A stretch of DNA of 24,243 nt from Limiplasma sp958448555. Its GTDB lineage: Bacteria > Bacillota > Clostridia > Christensenellales > Aristaeellaceae. The position numbers and the translations under genes were made by a program. Of this stretch, positions 7,095 through 15,442 are shown one piece after another. Numbering within the stretch: position 1 is the first letter of the stretch; every line of letters starts with the position of its first letter. The notes under the pieces are model-generated. The model was not told the DNA's origin. It made no database searches and saw only the letters and a list, made by a program, of their open reading frames with translations. The stretch covers positions 1 to 24,243 of the forward strand of contig CAUDEL010000047.1 in NCBI GenBank assembly GCA_958448555.1. Reading direction: 5' to 3'.

Positions 7095-8117
7095 TCACTG
7101 CCCGGCGTATGTGGCGGTGTAGTCCAGCAGGTCCTTCCAGAGAGGATGGCTACTGTCCAGCACCAGCACGCTGTTTTCGTCCAGCGCGCTTTCCAGCGCC
7201 TGAAGCGATCGCCAGTAGGCGTAGAACTCCTCGTCCACGCTGTAGGCGGAGGCGTAGATTTCGATGGCGGCGGCATCGCCCTCGCCGCGGATGAGGCCGG
7301 CCTCGCTCACGGCGTCGGCCTCGATTTTGCGGGCCTCCAGATCGGTTGTGGCCACGGCCTTGAGGTATTCCTCCTGACCCTCGCTGCGAAGCTGCTGGGC
7401 CACTTTGGCGCGGTCGGCCTGCATGCGGGCATAGGTGCTTTCGATGTTGGCCGTGGGCAAGATGGTGCGGTGGACCTGAATGTCCTTGACCTCGATGCCG
7501 CGGGGGGCCATGTCCTGATTGATGGTCTTGAGCCCCTGGGCCAGCGCGGCGTTGAGGGCGTCCTTGTTGCTGACGAAGTCGTCGCCGGTGAGGCGGTTGA
7601 TCGCCTGCACGATGACGGGGTGAATCAGGTTGTCCAGCTGGTTTTCGGCGCTGGACATGCTGCCCAGCTTGAGGCTGAAGAGCGCGGGGTCGGCGATGCT
7701 CCACTGGGCGTAGGTTTTTACGTAATACTGCTTCTTTTCGGCGGTGTTGACCACCTCGCTGTCGCTGACGTAGGTGTAGAGGCGAGAGGGGTATTTCTGC
7801 ACCGTGTCCAGAAACGGCACCTTGAAGTGCAGACCGCTACCGGTGAGGAGCTTCACATCCTCGCTCAGGGTGATTTCGCCCGCCAGAGTGTCCGCGTAAT
7901 CCTGATGGAAGGTGTTGTCGCCGTTGAGGATGACGCGCTTGATGACGCCGAAGCGGCTCACGAAGGCCTGCTCGGCCTCGCCCACCACGAAGAAGCATTG
8001 GCTGAGCAACATGAGCACCGCAAGGGCGATGACCCCGATGAGCACCCAGCGCGTCAGGTCGGAGCGCAGCTTGCGCTGGCGCGCCGCCTTGTCAAAGTCA
8101 TAGGCCTGTCCGTTCAT
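7095..8117 (-). CDS. hflC: HflC-like SPFH membrane protein
   Basis: The product is 340 residues. A short charged cytoplasmic N-terminus is followed by one membrane segment at about 24-45, then an SPFH/band-7 domain starting FVVGEAEQAFVSRFG, with GLHFKVPFLDTV, TAEKKQYYVKTYAQW and a Glu/Ala/Arg-rich coiled coil near 230-280 (DLEARKIEADAVSEAG). These are HflC marks. With HflK it forms a large membrane cage that, in well-studied bacteria, encloses and modulates FtsH. The chosen ATG at 8117 lies 2 bases after the hflK stop and 9 bases after a GGAG. A GTG at 8123 overlapping the hflK stop is possible but too close to that GGAG. No ftsH is in the window. Confidence 0.9.
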   Translation of the reverse strand: MNGQAYDFDKAARQRKLRSDLTRWVLIGVIALAVLMLLSQCFFVVGEAEQAFVSRFGVIKRVILNGDNTFHQDYADTLAGEITLSEDVKLLTGSGLHFKVPFLDTVQKYPSRLYTYVSDSEVVNTAEKKQYYVKTYAQWSIADPALFSLKLGSMSSAENQLDNLIHPVIVQAINRLTGDDFVSNKDALNAALAQGLKTINQDMAPRGIEVKDIQVHRTILPTANIESTYARMQADRAKVAQQLRSEGQEEYLKAVATTDLEARKIEADAVSEAGLIRGEGDAAAIEIYASAYSVDEEFYAYWRSLQALESALDENSVLVLDSSHPLWKDLLDYTATYAGQ

Positions 8118-8119
8118 GC

Positions 8120-9091
8120 TCACACGCTCCCTTCCTCTGCGGCCGCCGCGACGGTCTGCGCGCCGCTTTCGTCAAGGTCCAGAATTTTCAAGACGCCGCT
8201 GTCCGGCTCGGAAACGATCACGCGGCCCGCGTTTTGCAAAACGCGCTCCATGGTTTCAATCAGCAGCCTCGTGCGGGTGATCTCCGGGGCGGCCTTGTAC
8301 TTCTCATACACGGCCTGGAACACCGCCGCCTCGTTCTCGGCGGCTGCGATGGTTTCGGCCTTGTAGCCTTCGGCCTCCTGGAGAATCTGGTAGGCGCGGG
8401 AGCGGGCCTGAGGCAGCACCTCGTTGGCGTACTTTTCAGCCTCGTCCAGACGCTTGGTCTTTTCGTTCTTGGCGTTGTTGACATCCTCGTAGGCCGCCGA
8501 CACGTCCGCGGGTACGGTGATGTTCTGGATGCGCACGTCGTTGATCTTGACGCCCATTTCGTAGGTGTCGATCAGGGCCTGGAAATCCGGCAGCACCTGC
8601 CGCTCGATTTCTTCCTTGTTGAGCAGCGCGTCATCCAGCGGGCGGTTCTGGATGTTGCGGCGGATGATGGCCTCAAAGGCGAGCTGCAACGTCCCCTCCG
8701 GGTCATCCACGTCGAAATAATACTGTTTTACATCGCGGATGGTGTACTGATAGATGGCCTCGATGGACACGATGCTGTTGTCGTTGGTGAGCATCACGCT
8801 TTCGTCCATCTCGTCGGCGTAGGTGGCCGCCGTGCCCGCCGAACCCGTGCGCGTGGTGCGGAAGCCGTACTCCTTGGTGTGGATGGTGGTCACGCTTTCG
8901 GAAATCACGCTCTGGATGAGCGGGATTTTCCAGTACAGGCCGGGTCCCTTGACATCGGTCACGCGCCCGAAGGTGAGCACGAGGGCCTCCTCGCCCTGGC
9001 CCACGCGGTAGAAGCTGGTTGCACCCAGCACGCCCAGTACCACCAGCGCGGCCAGCAGGATGCCGCCGGTCTTTTTCCATGTGGTTTTCAT
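8120..9091 (-). CDS. hflK: HflK-like SPFH membrane protein
   Basis: The 323-residue product has a membrane anchor at about 9-26, followed directly by the SPFH domain (YRVGQGEEALVLTFGRV, then GPGLYWKIPL). The central part keeps the HflK pattern (RRNIQNRPLDDALLNKEEIE, KINDVRIQNITVPADVS), and a coiled coil rich in Glu, Ala and Lys lies near 230-280. It is the partner of HflC, and gene order and spacing match the usual hflK-hflC pair. The ATG at 9091 is preceded by AAAGGAG, with a somewhat long 13-base spacing. The open frame continues to 9973 but only as an antisense reading through pgmB, so the longer start is rejected. A weak promoter lies at 9137-9165. Confidence 0.9.
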   Translation of the reverse strand: MKTTWKKTGGILLAALVVLGVLGATSFYRVGQGEEALVLTFGRVTDVKGPGLYWKIPLIQSVISESVTTIHTKEYGFRTTRTGSAGTAATYADEMDESVMLTNDNSIVSIEAIYQYTIRDVKQYYFDVDDPEGTLQLAFEAIIRRNIQNRPLDDALLNKEEIERQVLPDFQALIDTYEMGVKINDVRIQNITVPADVSAAYEDVNNAKNEKTKRLDEAEKYANEVLPQARSRAYQILQEAEGYKAETIAAAENEAAVFQAVYEKYKAAPEITRTRLLIETMERVLQNAGRVIVSEPDSGVLKILDLDESGAQTVAAAAEEGSV

Positions 9092-9136
9092 GTTGCCTGA
9101 AATACTCCTTTCCTCCCTGCCGATTTTGGCATGCAT

Positions 9137-9165
9137 ATCATAGCATAAAAGCAGACGGTTTTGAA
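9137..9165 (-). promoter_or_regulatory. Candidate hflK promoter
   Basis: On the minus strand TATGAT (9137-9142) lies 17 bases from TTCAAA (9160-9165). The match is moderate, but it is the best candidate in the divergent hflK-pgmB spacer. A 7-bp inverted repeat TTTGAAA/TTTCAAA (9160-9166 and 9175-9181) overlaps the -35. Confidence 0.45.
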
Positions 9166-9226
9166 AGCCGGACGTTTCAAACATACATTCCAGCTTCCCA
9201 AAGCCGCAGGGAAGGGTGTTTCGGCA

Positions 9227-9256
9227 TTGTATGCGGGCGGCAATTCGTGCTATAAT
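9227..9256 (+). promoter_or_regulatory. Promoter of the pgmB-tldD-tldE operon
   Basis: TTGTAT (9227-9232) and a perfect TATAAT (9251-9256) are separated by 18 bases. The predicted transcript starts about 30 bases before the pgmB ATG. Confidence 0.75.
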
Positions 9257-9292
9257 CACCCCGAGGCAAATACAGGAAAGGAACGTGTGCAT

Positions 9293-9943
9293 ATGAACAG
9301 CAGCATCCTGGGCGTCATCTTCGATCTGGACGGCGTGATCGTCTCCACCGACAACTGCCACTATCTGGCCTGGAAGCGCATGGCCGATGAAGAGGGCATC
9401 TACTTTGACCGCACCATCAACGAGCGCCTGCGCGGCGTCAGCCGCATGGAAAGCCTGGACATCATCCTCGAGCGCGCGCAGCGGACGTATACCGACGATG
9501 AAAAGCAGGCCATGGCCACGCGCAAAAATGCATATTATGTGGAGCTGATTGGAAGCCTGACCCGTGCGGACATCCTGCCCGGCGCGCTGGATACGCTGAG
9601 GTATCTCAAGGGCCGGGGCGTGAAGGTGGCCATCGGCTCTTCCAGCAAAAACACGCCCATCATCCTTCGGCAGATCGGGCTGGAAAACGCCTTTGATACC
9701 GTAGCCGACGGCAACGCCATCACCCGCAGCAAGCCCGACCCGGAGGTGTTCGTGCTGGCGGCGCGCCTTCTGGGGCTTTCGCCCGAAAACTGCCTGGTGG
9801 TAGAGGACGCGGACGCGGGCATCGAGGCGGCGCTTGCAGGCGGCATGCGCGCGCTGGGCGTGGGATCGGCGGCGGCCAACCAAGCGGCCACGTTTCGCGC
9901 GCCGGACCTCGCGCACGCGGACTTTGCCGCCATTCTGGGCTGA
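9293..9943 (+). CDS. pgmB: Beta-phosphoglucomutase (HAD superfamily)
   Basis: The 216-residue product has the HAD nucleophile motif DLDGV with D11 and D13, the beta-PGM signature RLRGVSRMESLDIILE at 45-60, motif II S116/S117 (IGSSSKN), motif III K147 (SKPDPEVF) and the acidic pair E171/D172 (VVEDADAGIEAA). It should interconvert beta-glucose-1-phosphate and glucose-6-phosphate in the cytoplasm, feeding glucose released by maltose or trehalose phosphorylases into glycolysis; no such phosphorylase is nearby. The ATG at 9293 has GGAAAGGA upstream and follows a good promoter. The earlier ATG at 9161 is upstream of that promoter and is rejected. The stop is 17 bases before tldD. Confidence 0.92.
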   Translation: MNSSILGVIFDLDGVIVSTDNCHYLAWKRMADEEGIYFDRTINERLRGVSRMESLDIILERAQRTYTDDEKQAMATRKNAYYVELIGSLTRADILPGALDTLRYLKGRGVKVAIGSSSKNTPIILRQIGLENAFDTVADGNAITRSKPDPEVFVLAARLLGLSPENCLVVEDADAGIEAALAGGMRALGVGSAAANQAATFRAPDLAHADFAAILG

Positions 9944-9960
9944 CAGTAGGAGGTTAGGAC

Positions 9961-11352
9961 ATGCTGGAACCATCCCTTGCGCGCGACGTGCTTGACGCCG
10001 CGCTGGAAACCGGCGGCGATTTTGCCGAGCTGTTCATGGAGGACAGGCGGGATACGTCGCTCGTTTTGCAATCCAACCGGCTGGAGACGGTCAACTCCGG
10101 CCGCATCCACGGCGCGGGCGTGCGCGTGTATGTGGGCTTTAACGCCATCTATGCCTATACCAACGACACCAGCCGGGAGGGGCTTGTGGCCTGCGCCCGG
10201 CAGGCGGCCTCAGCCGTGCGCAGGCAGGCAAACGAGCGCCTCGCCTGCGCGGAGCTGATCGTTTCGGCCGTGCGGGACGCGCATACCGTCAAGCTGCTGC
10301 CCTCCCGCACGGACACGCGCCGCAAGGCGGAGGTCCTCAGGGCCGCCAACGCCGCCGCCCGGGAGGCGGGGGAGGAAATCGCGCAGGTGGTCTGCACCTA
10401 CCGCGACAGCGAGCAGGATGTGCTCATCGCCAACAGCGAGGGCCGCTTCGTGACCGACCGGCGCGTGTATACGCGCCTGGGCTGTCAGGCGGTGGCGGGC
10501 AACGGTACGGAAAACCAGTCCGGCTTTGAGGGCCCCGGGGCGCTGATGGGCTTTGAGCTCTTTGAAAGCCGGGTGGACCCGGCGGCCGTGGGCCGCGAGG
10601 CGGCCCGGACCGCGATTGAGATGCTGCACGCGCCGGTATGCCCGTCCGGGGTGATGCCGGTGGCCATTGGAAACGGCTTTGGCGGCGTGATTTTCCACGA
10701 GGCGTGCGGGCATGGGCTGGAGGCGACCAGCGTGGCCTTTGGCACGAGCGTGTTTTGCGGAAAGCTGGGCGAGCGGATCGCTTCGCCCTGCGTGACCGCC
10801 GTGGACGACGGCACGCTGGCCAACGAATGGGGCAGCGAAAACGTGGACGACGAGGGCACGCCCACCACGCGCCTTGTGCTGATTGAAAACGGCGTGCTCA
10901 AAAACTACATGATCGACCGCCTGAACGGCAGGCGCATGGACATGGCGCCCACCGGCAGCGCCCGGCGCGAAAGCTACGCCTACGCGCCCACCTCGCGCAT
11001 GCGAAACACCTATATCGCCGCCGGATGTGACGACGAGGAGGAAATCATCTCCTCCATGGGCGACGGTCTGTACGCCGCCAGGATGGGCGGCGGGTCCGTC
11101 GATCCCGCCACGGGCGAGTTCAACTTCGCCGTGCAGGAAGGCTATCTGGTAAAAGGCGGCAAGATCACCACGCCCGTGCGCGGCGCCAGCCTGATCGGCA
11201 AGGGCGCGGACATTTTGATGAAGATCGACCGCGTGGGGCGGGATATGCGCATGGCGCAGGGCATGTGCGGAAGCCTCAGCGGTAGCGTGCCCACCAACGT
11301 GGGCCAGCCGATGATTCGCGTATCGTCCATCACGGTGGGCGGGCGCGCGTAA
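9961..11352 (+). CDS. tldD: TldD, metalloprotease subunit
   Basis: The 463-residue product belongs to the TldD/PmbA (U62) family. The zinc site is visible as HEACGHG with H246, E247 and H251, and the usual third ligand is probably C436 in AQGMCGSLSG. The flanking glycine-rich GFGGVIFHEACGHGLE is highly typical. TldD with TldE forms a heterodimer that threads unfolded peptides into a closed chamber; in enterobacteria it matures microcin B17 and degrades CcdA. The ATG has AGGAGG 7 bases upstream (9948-9953). tldE follows after 13 bases. No obvious precursor peptide is encoded next to it. Confidence 0.95.
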   Translation: MLEPSLARDVLDAALETGGDFAELFMEDRRDTSLVLQSNRLETVNSGRIHGAGVRVYVGFNAIYAYTNDTSREGLVACARQAASAVRRQANERLACAELIVSAVRDAHTVKLLPSRTDTRRKAEVLRAANAAAREAGEEIAQVVCTYRDSEQDVLIANSEGRFVTDRRVYTRLGCQAVAGNGTENQSGFEGPGALMGFELFESRVDPAAVGREAARTAIEMLHAPVCPSGVMPVAIGNGFGGVIFHEACGHGLEATSVAFGTSVFCGKLGERIASPCVTAVDDGTLANEWGSENVDDEGTPTTRLVLIENGVLKNYMIDRLNGRRMDMAPTGSARRESYAYAPTSRMRNTYIAAGCDDEEEIISSMGDGLYAARMGGGSVDPATGEFNFAVQEGYLVKGGKITTPVRGASLIGKGADILMKIDRVGRDMRMAQGMCGSLSGSVPTNVGQPMIRVSSITVGGRA

Positions 11353-11365
11353 GGGGGGCAGGGAC

Positions 11366-12703
11366 ATGCAGGATTTTATCAAGCAGCTGATGGAGGCGGC
11401 CAGGGCCGCCGGCATCGAGGCGTGTGAGGCGTATCTGTCCTCACGGGACAGCTTTCGGGCGATGACCACCGAGGGCGAGGTGGTGGAATACGAGAGCAAC
11501 CTGACGCGCGGGCTGGGTTTCCGGGGCCTGTACAGGGGGCGCATGGGCTATGCCAGCACCGAGGCGTTTGACGGGGAGGCCGTGGGCCAGCTGGTCAGGG
11601 GCGTTGTGGAAAGCGCCGAGCTGTGCGAGGACGAGGACGAATCCCCGCTCTACGAGGGCGGCGAGCCCGTGCCGGATATGGACCTGCGAAGCCCCGCGCT
11701 TTCGCAGGTGACGCCGCAGGAGAAGCTGGGGCGTGTGCTGGCCATGGAAAAGCTGGTCAAGGAGAGTGACCCGCGCATCGACAAGACGGCGCACAACGTC
11801 ATCAGCACCGGCAGCTATACGGTGCGCATCGTCAACTCCCACGGCATGGACCAGAGCTACACCGCGGATGTCTGCGCCCTCTACGGCCAGGCCACCGCCA
11901 AAGACGGCGATTTCGTATCCTCCGGCGGCTATGGCGTGGCCGTGCGCGGGTTTGATGGGCTGGACGCGCAAAAGGTGGGCGGCGAGGTAGCCCGACGGAC
12001 GCTGGGCGGACTCAACGCCGCGCCCGTACCGTCTGGCAAATACCGCGTGGTGTTCTTCTCCGAGGCCATGTGCGACCTGCTGGGCGTGTTCAGCTCCATT
12101 TTTTCGGCGGAGGCGGCGCAAAAGGGCATGTCGCTGCTCAAGGGGCGCGTGGGGGAGCGCATCGCCGCGCCCTGCGTGACGCTGGTGGACGACCCTCTGC
12201 TGGAGGGCGGCATGGGCAGCAGGCCCTTTGACGACGAGGGCGTGCCCTCCGCCACGCACACGGTGGTGGAGGACGGCGTGTTTTGCACCTTCCTGCACAA
12301 CCTGAAAACCGCGCGCAAGGACGGCGTGACCACCACCGGCAACGCCCGCAAGGCGGGCTACGCTTCCTCCGTGCATGTCTCTCCCACCAACTTCTATCTA
12401 AAGCCGGGCAAGCGCACGCTGGAAGAGATGCTCCGTGGAATCGGCGAGGGCCTCGTCATCACCGAGGTCAGCGGCCTGCATGCGGGCGCCAACCCCATCA
12501 GCGGCGACTTTTCGCTGCTGGCCAGGGGCTATGCCTTCCGCGAGGGCCGGCGGGAAAAGCCCGTGGAGCAGATCACCGTGGCGGGCAACTTCTATGAGCT
12601 GCTAAACGCCGTGCGCGAGCTGGCCAGCGACCTCACCTTCCCCATGGGCGGTATCGGCAGCCCCAGCGTGGACGCGGGCGAGCTGTCCGTGAGCGGCACC
12701 TGA
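11366..12703 (+). CDS. pmbA: TldE/PmbA, non-catalytic partner of TldD
   Basis: The 445-residue protein is homologous to TldD throughout but has no HExxxH motif, as expected for the TldE/PmbA subunit. Shared family segments include GRVGERIAAPCVTLVDDP, the FDDEGVPSATHTVVEDGV segment and ITEVSGLHAGANPISGDFS. It pairs with TldD to form the active peptidase. The ATG at 11366 follows GGGGGG/GCAGGG, a usable ribosome site. It is the last gene of the operon and ends before the hairpin at 12727-12754. Confidence 0.93.
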   Translation: MQDFIKQLMEAARAAGIEACEAYLSSRDSFRAMTTEGEVVEYESNLTRGLGFRGLYRGRMGYASTEAFDGEAVGQLVRGVVESAELCEDEDESPLYEGGEPVPDMDLRSPALSQVTPQEKLGRVLAMEKLVKESDPRIDKTAHNVISTGSYTVRIVNSHGMDQSYTADVCALYGQATAKDGDFVSSGGYGVAVRGFDGLDAQKVGGEVARRTLGGLNAAPVPSGKYRVVFFSEAMCDLLGVFSSIFSAEAAQKGMSLLKGRVGERIAAPCVTLVDDPLLEGGMGSRPFDDEGVPSATHTVVEDGVFCTFLHNLKTARKDGVTTTGNARKAGYASSVHVSPTNFYLKPGKRTLEEMLRGIGEGLVITEVSGLHAGANPISGDFSLLARGYAFREGRREKPVEQITVAGNFYELLNAVRELASDLTFPMGGIGSPSVDAGELSVSGT

Positions 12704-12714
12704 GCCCGCAGATC

Positions 12715-12757
12715 AAAAAAACAGCCGCCGGGTGGGAACGAAACCCCGCCCGGCGCC
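12715..12757. terminator. Bidirectional terminator between tldE and the SH3 protein gene
   Basis: A 10-bp stem with one wobble pair (12727-12736 with 12745-12754) lies between the two converging genes. Seven A at 12715-12721 give a T7 tract on the minus strand, a strong terminator for the SH3 gene. On the plus strand only CTCTTT follows, so it is weaker for tldE. Confidence 0.82.
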
Positions 12758-12777
12758 TCTTTGCATGCGCGCCTCCC

Positions 12778-13722
12778 TTACTCCGTATAATTCGTGCCCC
12801 TGCGCGGCATGTAACCGTACAGGTCCCCATAGCGCACATGCAGCCACGTTTCGTCGATCACGCCCATGACATCCACCGTTTCGCCCCGGACGACCATGAT
12901 GCGCGCCTCGGTCTTGGTGTCGGGCACGTCGTAAAACATGGTGCTTTCCGCGGTCACCTGCACCTGGGGAATCCCGATCCGGGTGCTGTTGGGTCCGTCG
13001 CCATCCAGCGTGAGGTAGCGGCGCTGCATGTAGCCCTGACGGCCGTATACGTCCACCCGCACCCACTCGCCGTCCTTGGAAAAGCCCAGGACCGAGGCCA
13101 CGGACCCGTTGTAGTATTTGCCCAGGCTTTTGGCGCTCTTGCTGGGGGAGGCGCGCAGGTTCAGACGGTCGTTTTCGTCGGGATTGGAAATATGGGCCAG
13201 CTGGGGCACGCTGTCGCCCTCCACCAGATAGAGGCCCGCCGCGCCCGCGCGCACAAAGCACGAATAGGTGCCGCTGTCCAGCGTGACCAGCAGATGCCAC
13301 CAGCTGTCCGAAAAGCCCATGAGAGAAAAGACCTGATTGGGCCCGATGTGCTCGCTGGCGGAGAAATTCGACGGCTGCTGAAAGATGGCGATGGTTCCGG
13401 CGTTTCGGTACCGGGGCATGGCGCTGGCGGGCGCTGCTCCGTCGGTGTTCAGCAGGTAGGTCTTTTGCATCCAGCCGGTGAGCGTGGCGGGCGCGAGGCC
13501 AACCTGCACGCGCACCCAGCCCTTCCCGTTGTCCTCCAGGACGGTGATGGGCGCGCCGTTGTAGTATTTTCCAAGGCTTGGAGCCTGCGTGCTGGCGTAG
13601 GAGCGCAGGTGGAGCCGGTCGGCGGGGTCGGGGTTGTTGATGTACACGCCCGCAAGGGCATAGAGGGGCATGAGGGCGCACAGCGCCGCCAGCAGGATGG
13701 ACGCAAGCCGCTTCGTTCGCAT
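12778..13722 (-). CDS. Secreted multi-SH3 domain protein
   Basis: The 314-residue product starts MRTKRLAS and has a hydrophobic stretch to about 21 and a likely signal peptidase site after ALA (22-24). Two closely related bacterial SH3 (YgiM/SH3_3) repeats lie at about 26-92 and 176-238: NPDPADRLHLRSYAS and NPDENDRLNLRASPS, each followed by SLGKYYNG. Two more divergent SH3-like units appear at about 105-170 and 258-308. Such proteins usually bind cell-wall peptidoglycan outside the cell. No enzymatic domain is present, so it may be a wall-binding or sensor protein. It is divergent from recQ. Confidence 0.85.
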   Translation of the reverse strand: MRTKRLASILLAALCALMPLYALAGVYINNPDPADRLHLRSYASTQAPSLGKYYNGAPITVLEDNGKGWVRVQVGLAPATLTGWMQKTYLLNTDGAAPASAMPRYRNAGTIAIFQQPSNFSASEHIGPNQVFSLMGFSDSWWHLLVTLDSGTYSCFVRAGAAGLYLVEGDSVPQLAHISNPDENDRLNLRASPSKSAKSLGKYYNGSVASVLGFSKDGEWVRVDVYGRQGYMQRRYLTLDGDGPNSTRIGIPQVQVTAESTMFYDVPDTKTEARIMVVRGETVDVMGVIDETWLHVRYGDLYGYMPRRGTNYTE

Positions 13723-13746
13723 GAGAAACCTTCCCCTTTTCGGTGA

Positions 13747-13775
13747 ATTGTGTTACAATGCCTGTGACCATACAA
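13747..13775 (-). promoter_or_regulatory. Candidate promoter of the SH3 protein gene
   Basis: On the minus strand TTGTAT (13770-13775) lies 17 bases from CACAAT (13747-13752), about 24 bases before the ATG at 13722. It overlaps the recQ -10 on the other strand. The -10 matches consensus at only four of six positions. Confidence 0.4.
13751..13759 (+). promoter_or_regulatory. Extended -10 promoter of recQ
   Basis: TGT-TACAAT (13751-13759) is an extended -10 element. No good -35 is seen at the correct distance. It is the only promoter-like site before recQ. Confidence 0.5.
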
Positions 13776-13840
13776 CGGGCCGGGGGCGGGAGTTCTTCCC
13801 AGCGCCGGCCAAATTTTTGAAGCAAAGGGTGACGGCGCCG

Positions 13841-15442
13841 TTGGAGAAGCGGGAGATACTCAAGCGCGTGTTCGGCCACGACGAATTTCGCCAGGGCCAG
13901 GAGCGGCTGGTGGACGAGGTGCTCGGCGGACACGACGTGCTGGGCGTGATGCCCACGGGCGCGGGCAAGTCCGTGTGCTATCAGCTTCCCGCGCTGATGC
14001 TGGAGGGCGTTACGCTGGTGGTTTCGCCCCTCATCTCGCTGATGAAGGACCAGGTCATGGCGCTCAAGGCGTCGGGCGTGGCGGCGGCGTACATCAACAG
14101 CAGCCTGACCCCCGGCCAGCAGGCCGAGGCGCTGCGCCGCGCGGCGGCCGGGGCGTACCGCATCATCTACGTGGCCCCGGAGCGGCTGGAGACGCCGCAG
14201 TTTCAGGCGTTTGCCCAAAAGGCCCGCATCCCGCTCGTCGCCGTGGACGAGGCGCACTGCGTCTCCCAGTGGGGGCAGGATTTCCGTCCCAGCTACCTGC
14301 GCATCGCCGGCTTTGTCCGGCATCTGCCCCGGCGGCCCGCCGTGGCGGCCTTTACCGCCACCGCCACCCGGCGCGTGCGCGAGGACATCGTCAGGCTGCT
14401 GGAGCTGGAGGAGCCCTATTGCCTCACCACCGGGTACAACCGGCCCAATCTGCACTTTGCCAGCGTCAAGCCAAGCAACAAATTCGCCATGCTCTGCTCC
14501 TTTCTGGACGGGGCGCGGGGGGAGTGCGGCATCGTCTACTGCAACACGCGCCGCACCGTGGAGGATGTGGCGCAGAAGCTGACGCTTGCGGGCTATAGCG
14601 CCACGCGCTACCACGCGGGCCTGAGCGATGCCGAGCGGCATGCCAACCAGGACGATTTTCAGTACGACCGTGTGCGCATCATGGTCGCCACAAACGCCTT
14701 TGGCATGGGCATTGACAAATCGAACGTACGCTTCGTGGTGCATTACAACATGCCGCGCGACCTGGAAAGCTACTATCAGGAGGCGGGCCGCGCGGGGCGC
14801 GACGGCGGACCGGCCGAGTGCCTGCTGCTCTACAGCGGCCAGGACGTCATCACCGGCCGCTGGATGATCGAGCACGGCGAGGAAAACCCAGAGCTGACGC
14901 CCCAGGAGCGCGGGGAGCTGATCCGCCGCGACCTTGAGCGGCTTCGTCAGATGACCTTTTACGCCACCAGCCGCGATTGCCTGCGGCATTACATCCTGCG
15001 CTATTTTGGCGAGACGGACGCGCAGGAAGCCTGCGGCAACTGTTCGGTGTGCCAGGGCGAGCCCTTTGAGGTGGATACCGGGGCGGCGCGCACGCGGCTG
15101 AAACCCCTGCGCGCAACGGAAACGAGGCTCACCGCCTGGGAGCAGGCCATGCTTGGAAACCTCAAGACCCTGCGCTCCCTGCTGGCCGCGCGCAGCCACG
15201 CGCCCGCCTACACGGTGTTTTCGGACGCGACGCTGACGGACATGGTCAAAAAGCGCCCGGCTACCTTGGATGCGTTTCTGGAGGTGTCGGGGGTGGGGCA
15301 GGTCAAGCAGCGCAAGTACGGCCGCCTCTTTCTCTCGGTGATCCGCGACGGCAGGGAGCCCAACGAGGCGCTGGCGGCGGAGGGCGAGCCGCCCGGGCGG
15401 CGAAAGAAGCGGGGGAGGAAAAGCGATGGAATACAGGGCTGA
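13841..15442 (+). CDS. recQ: RecQ-type ATP-dependent DNA helicase, short form
   Basis: Superfamily 2 motifs are complete: FRQGQ (16-20), Walker A PTGAGKS (38-44), DEAH (136-139), FTATATRR (171-178), and motif VI QEAGRAGRDG (313-322). The zinc module has C380, C398, C401 and C404 (CGNCSVC). An HRDC domain lies at about 436-505. Only about 30 residues separate the last zinc cysteine from HRDC, so the winged-helix part of the RQC region appears absent. The open frame begins at 13670, before the promoter. I chose the TTG at 13841 because the product then starts LEKREILKRVFGHDEFR, as RecQ proteins do, and AAAGGGTG lies about 9 bases upstream. Its 533 residues are fewer than the roughly 600 usual. 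It unwinds DNA in recombination repair. Confidence 0.93.
   Translation: MEKREILKRVFGHDEFRQGQERLVDEVLGGHDVLGVMPTGAGKSVCYQLPALMLEGVTLVVSPLISLMKDQVMALKASGVAAAYINSSLTPGQQAEALRRAAAGAYRIIYVAPERLETPQFQAFAQKARIPLVAVDEAHCVSQWGQDFRPSYLRIAGFVRHLPRRPAVAAFTATATRRVREDIVRLLELEEPYCLTTGYNRPNLHFASVKPSNKFAMLCSFLDGARGECGIVYCNTRRTVEDVAQKLTLAGYSATRYHAGLSDAERHANQDDFQYDRVRIMVATNAFGMGIDKSNVRFVVHYNMPRDLESYYQEAGRAGRDGGPAECLLLYSGQDVITGRWMIEHGEENPELTPQERGELIRRDLERLRQMTFYATSRDCLRHYILRYFGETDAQEACGNCSVCQGEPFEVDTGAARTRLKPLRATETRLTAWEQAMLGNLKTLRSLLAARSHAPAYTVFSDATLTDMVKKRPATLDAFLEVSGVGQVKQRKYGRLFLSVIRDGREPNEALAAEGEPPGRRKKRGRKSDGIQG

Noticed and set aside
6972..8366. 464-codon plus-strand frame opposite hflC
   Set aside because: Antisense to hflC/hflK, and its start lies inside the ctsR operator. 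Composition is typical of shadow frames.
9092..9973. Upstream extension of hflK to 617 codons
   Set aside because: It would read antisense through pgmB. The membrane anchor and SPFH start expected for HflK begin at the ATG at 9091.
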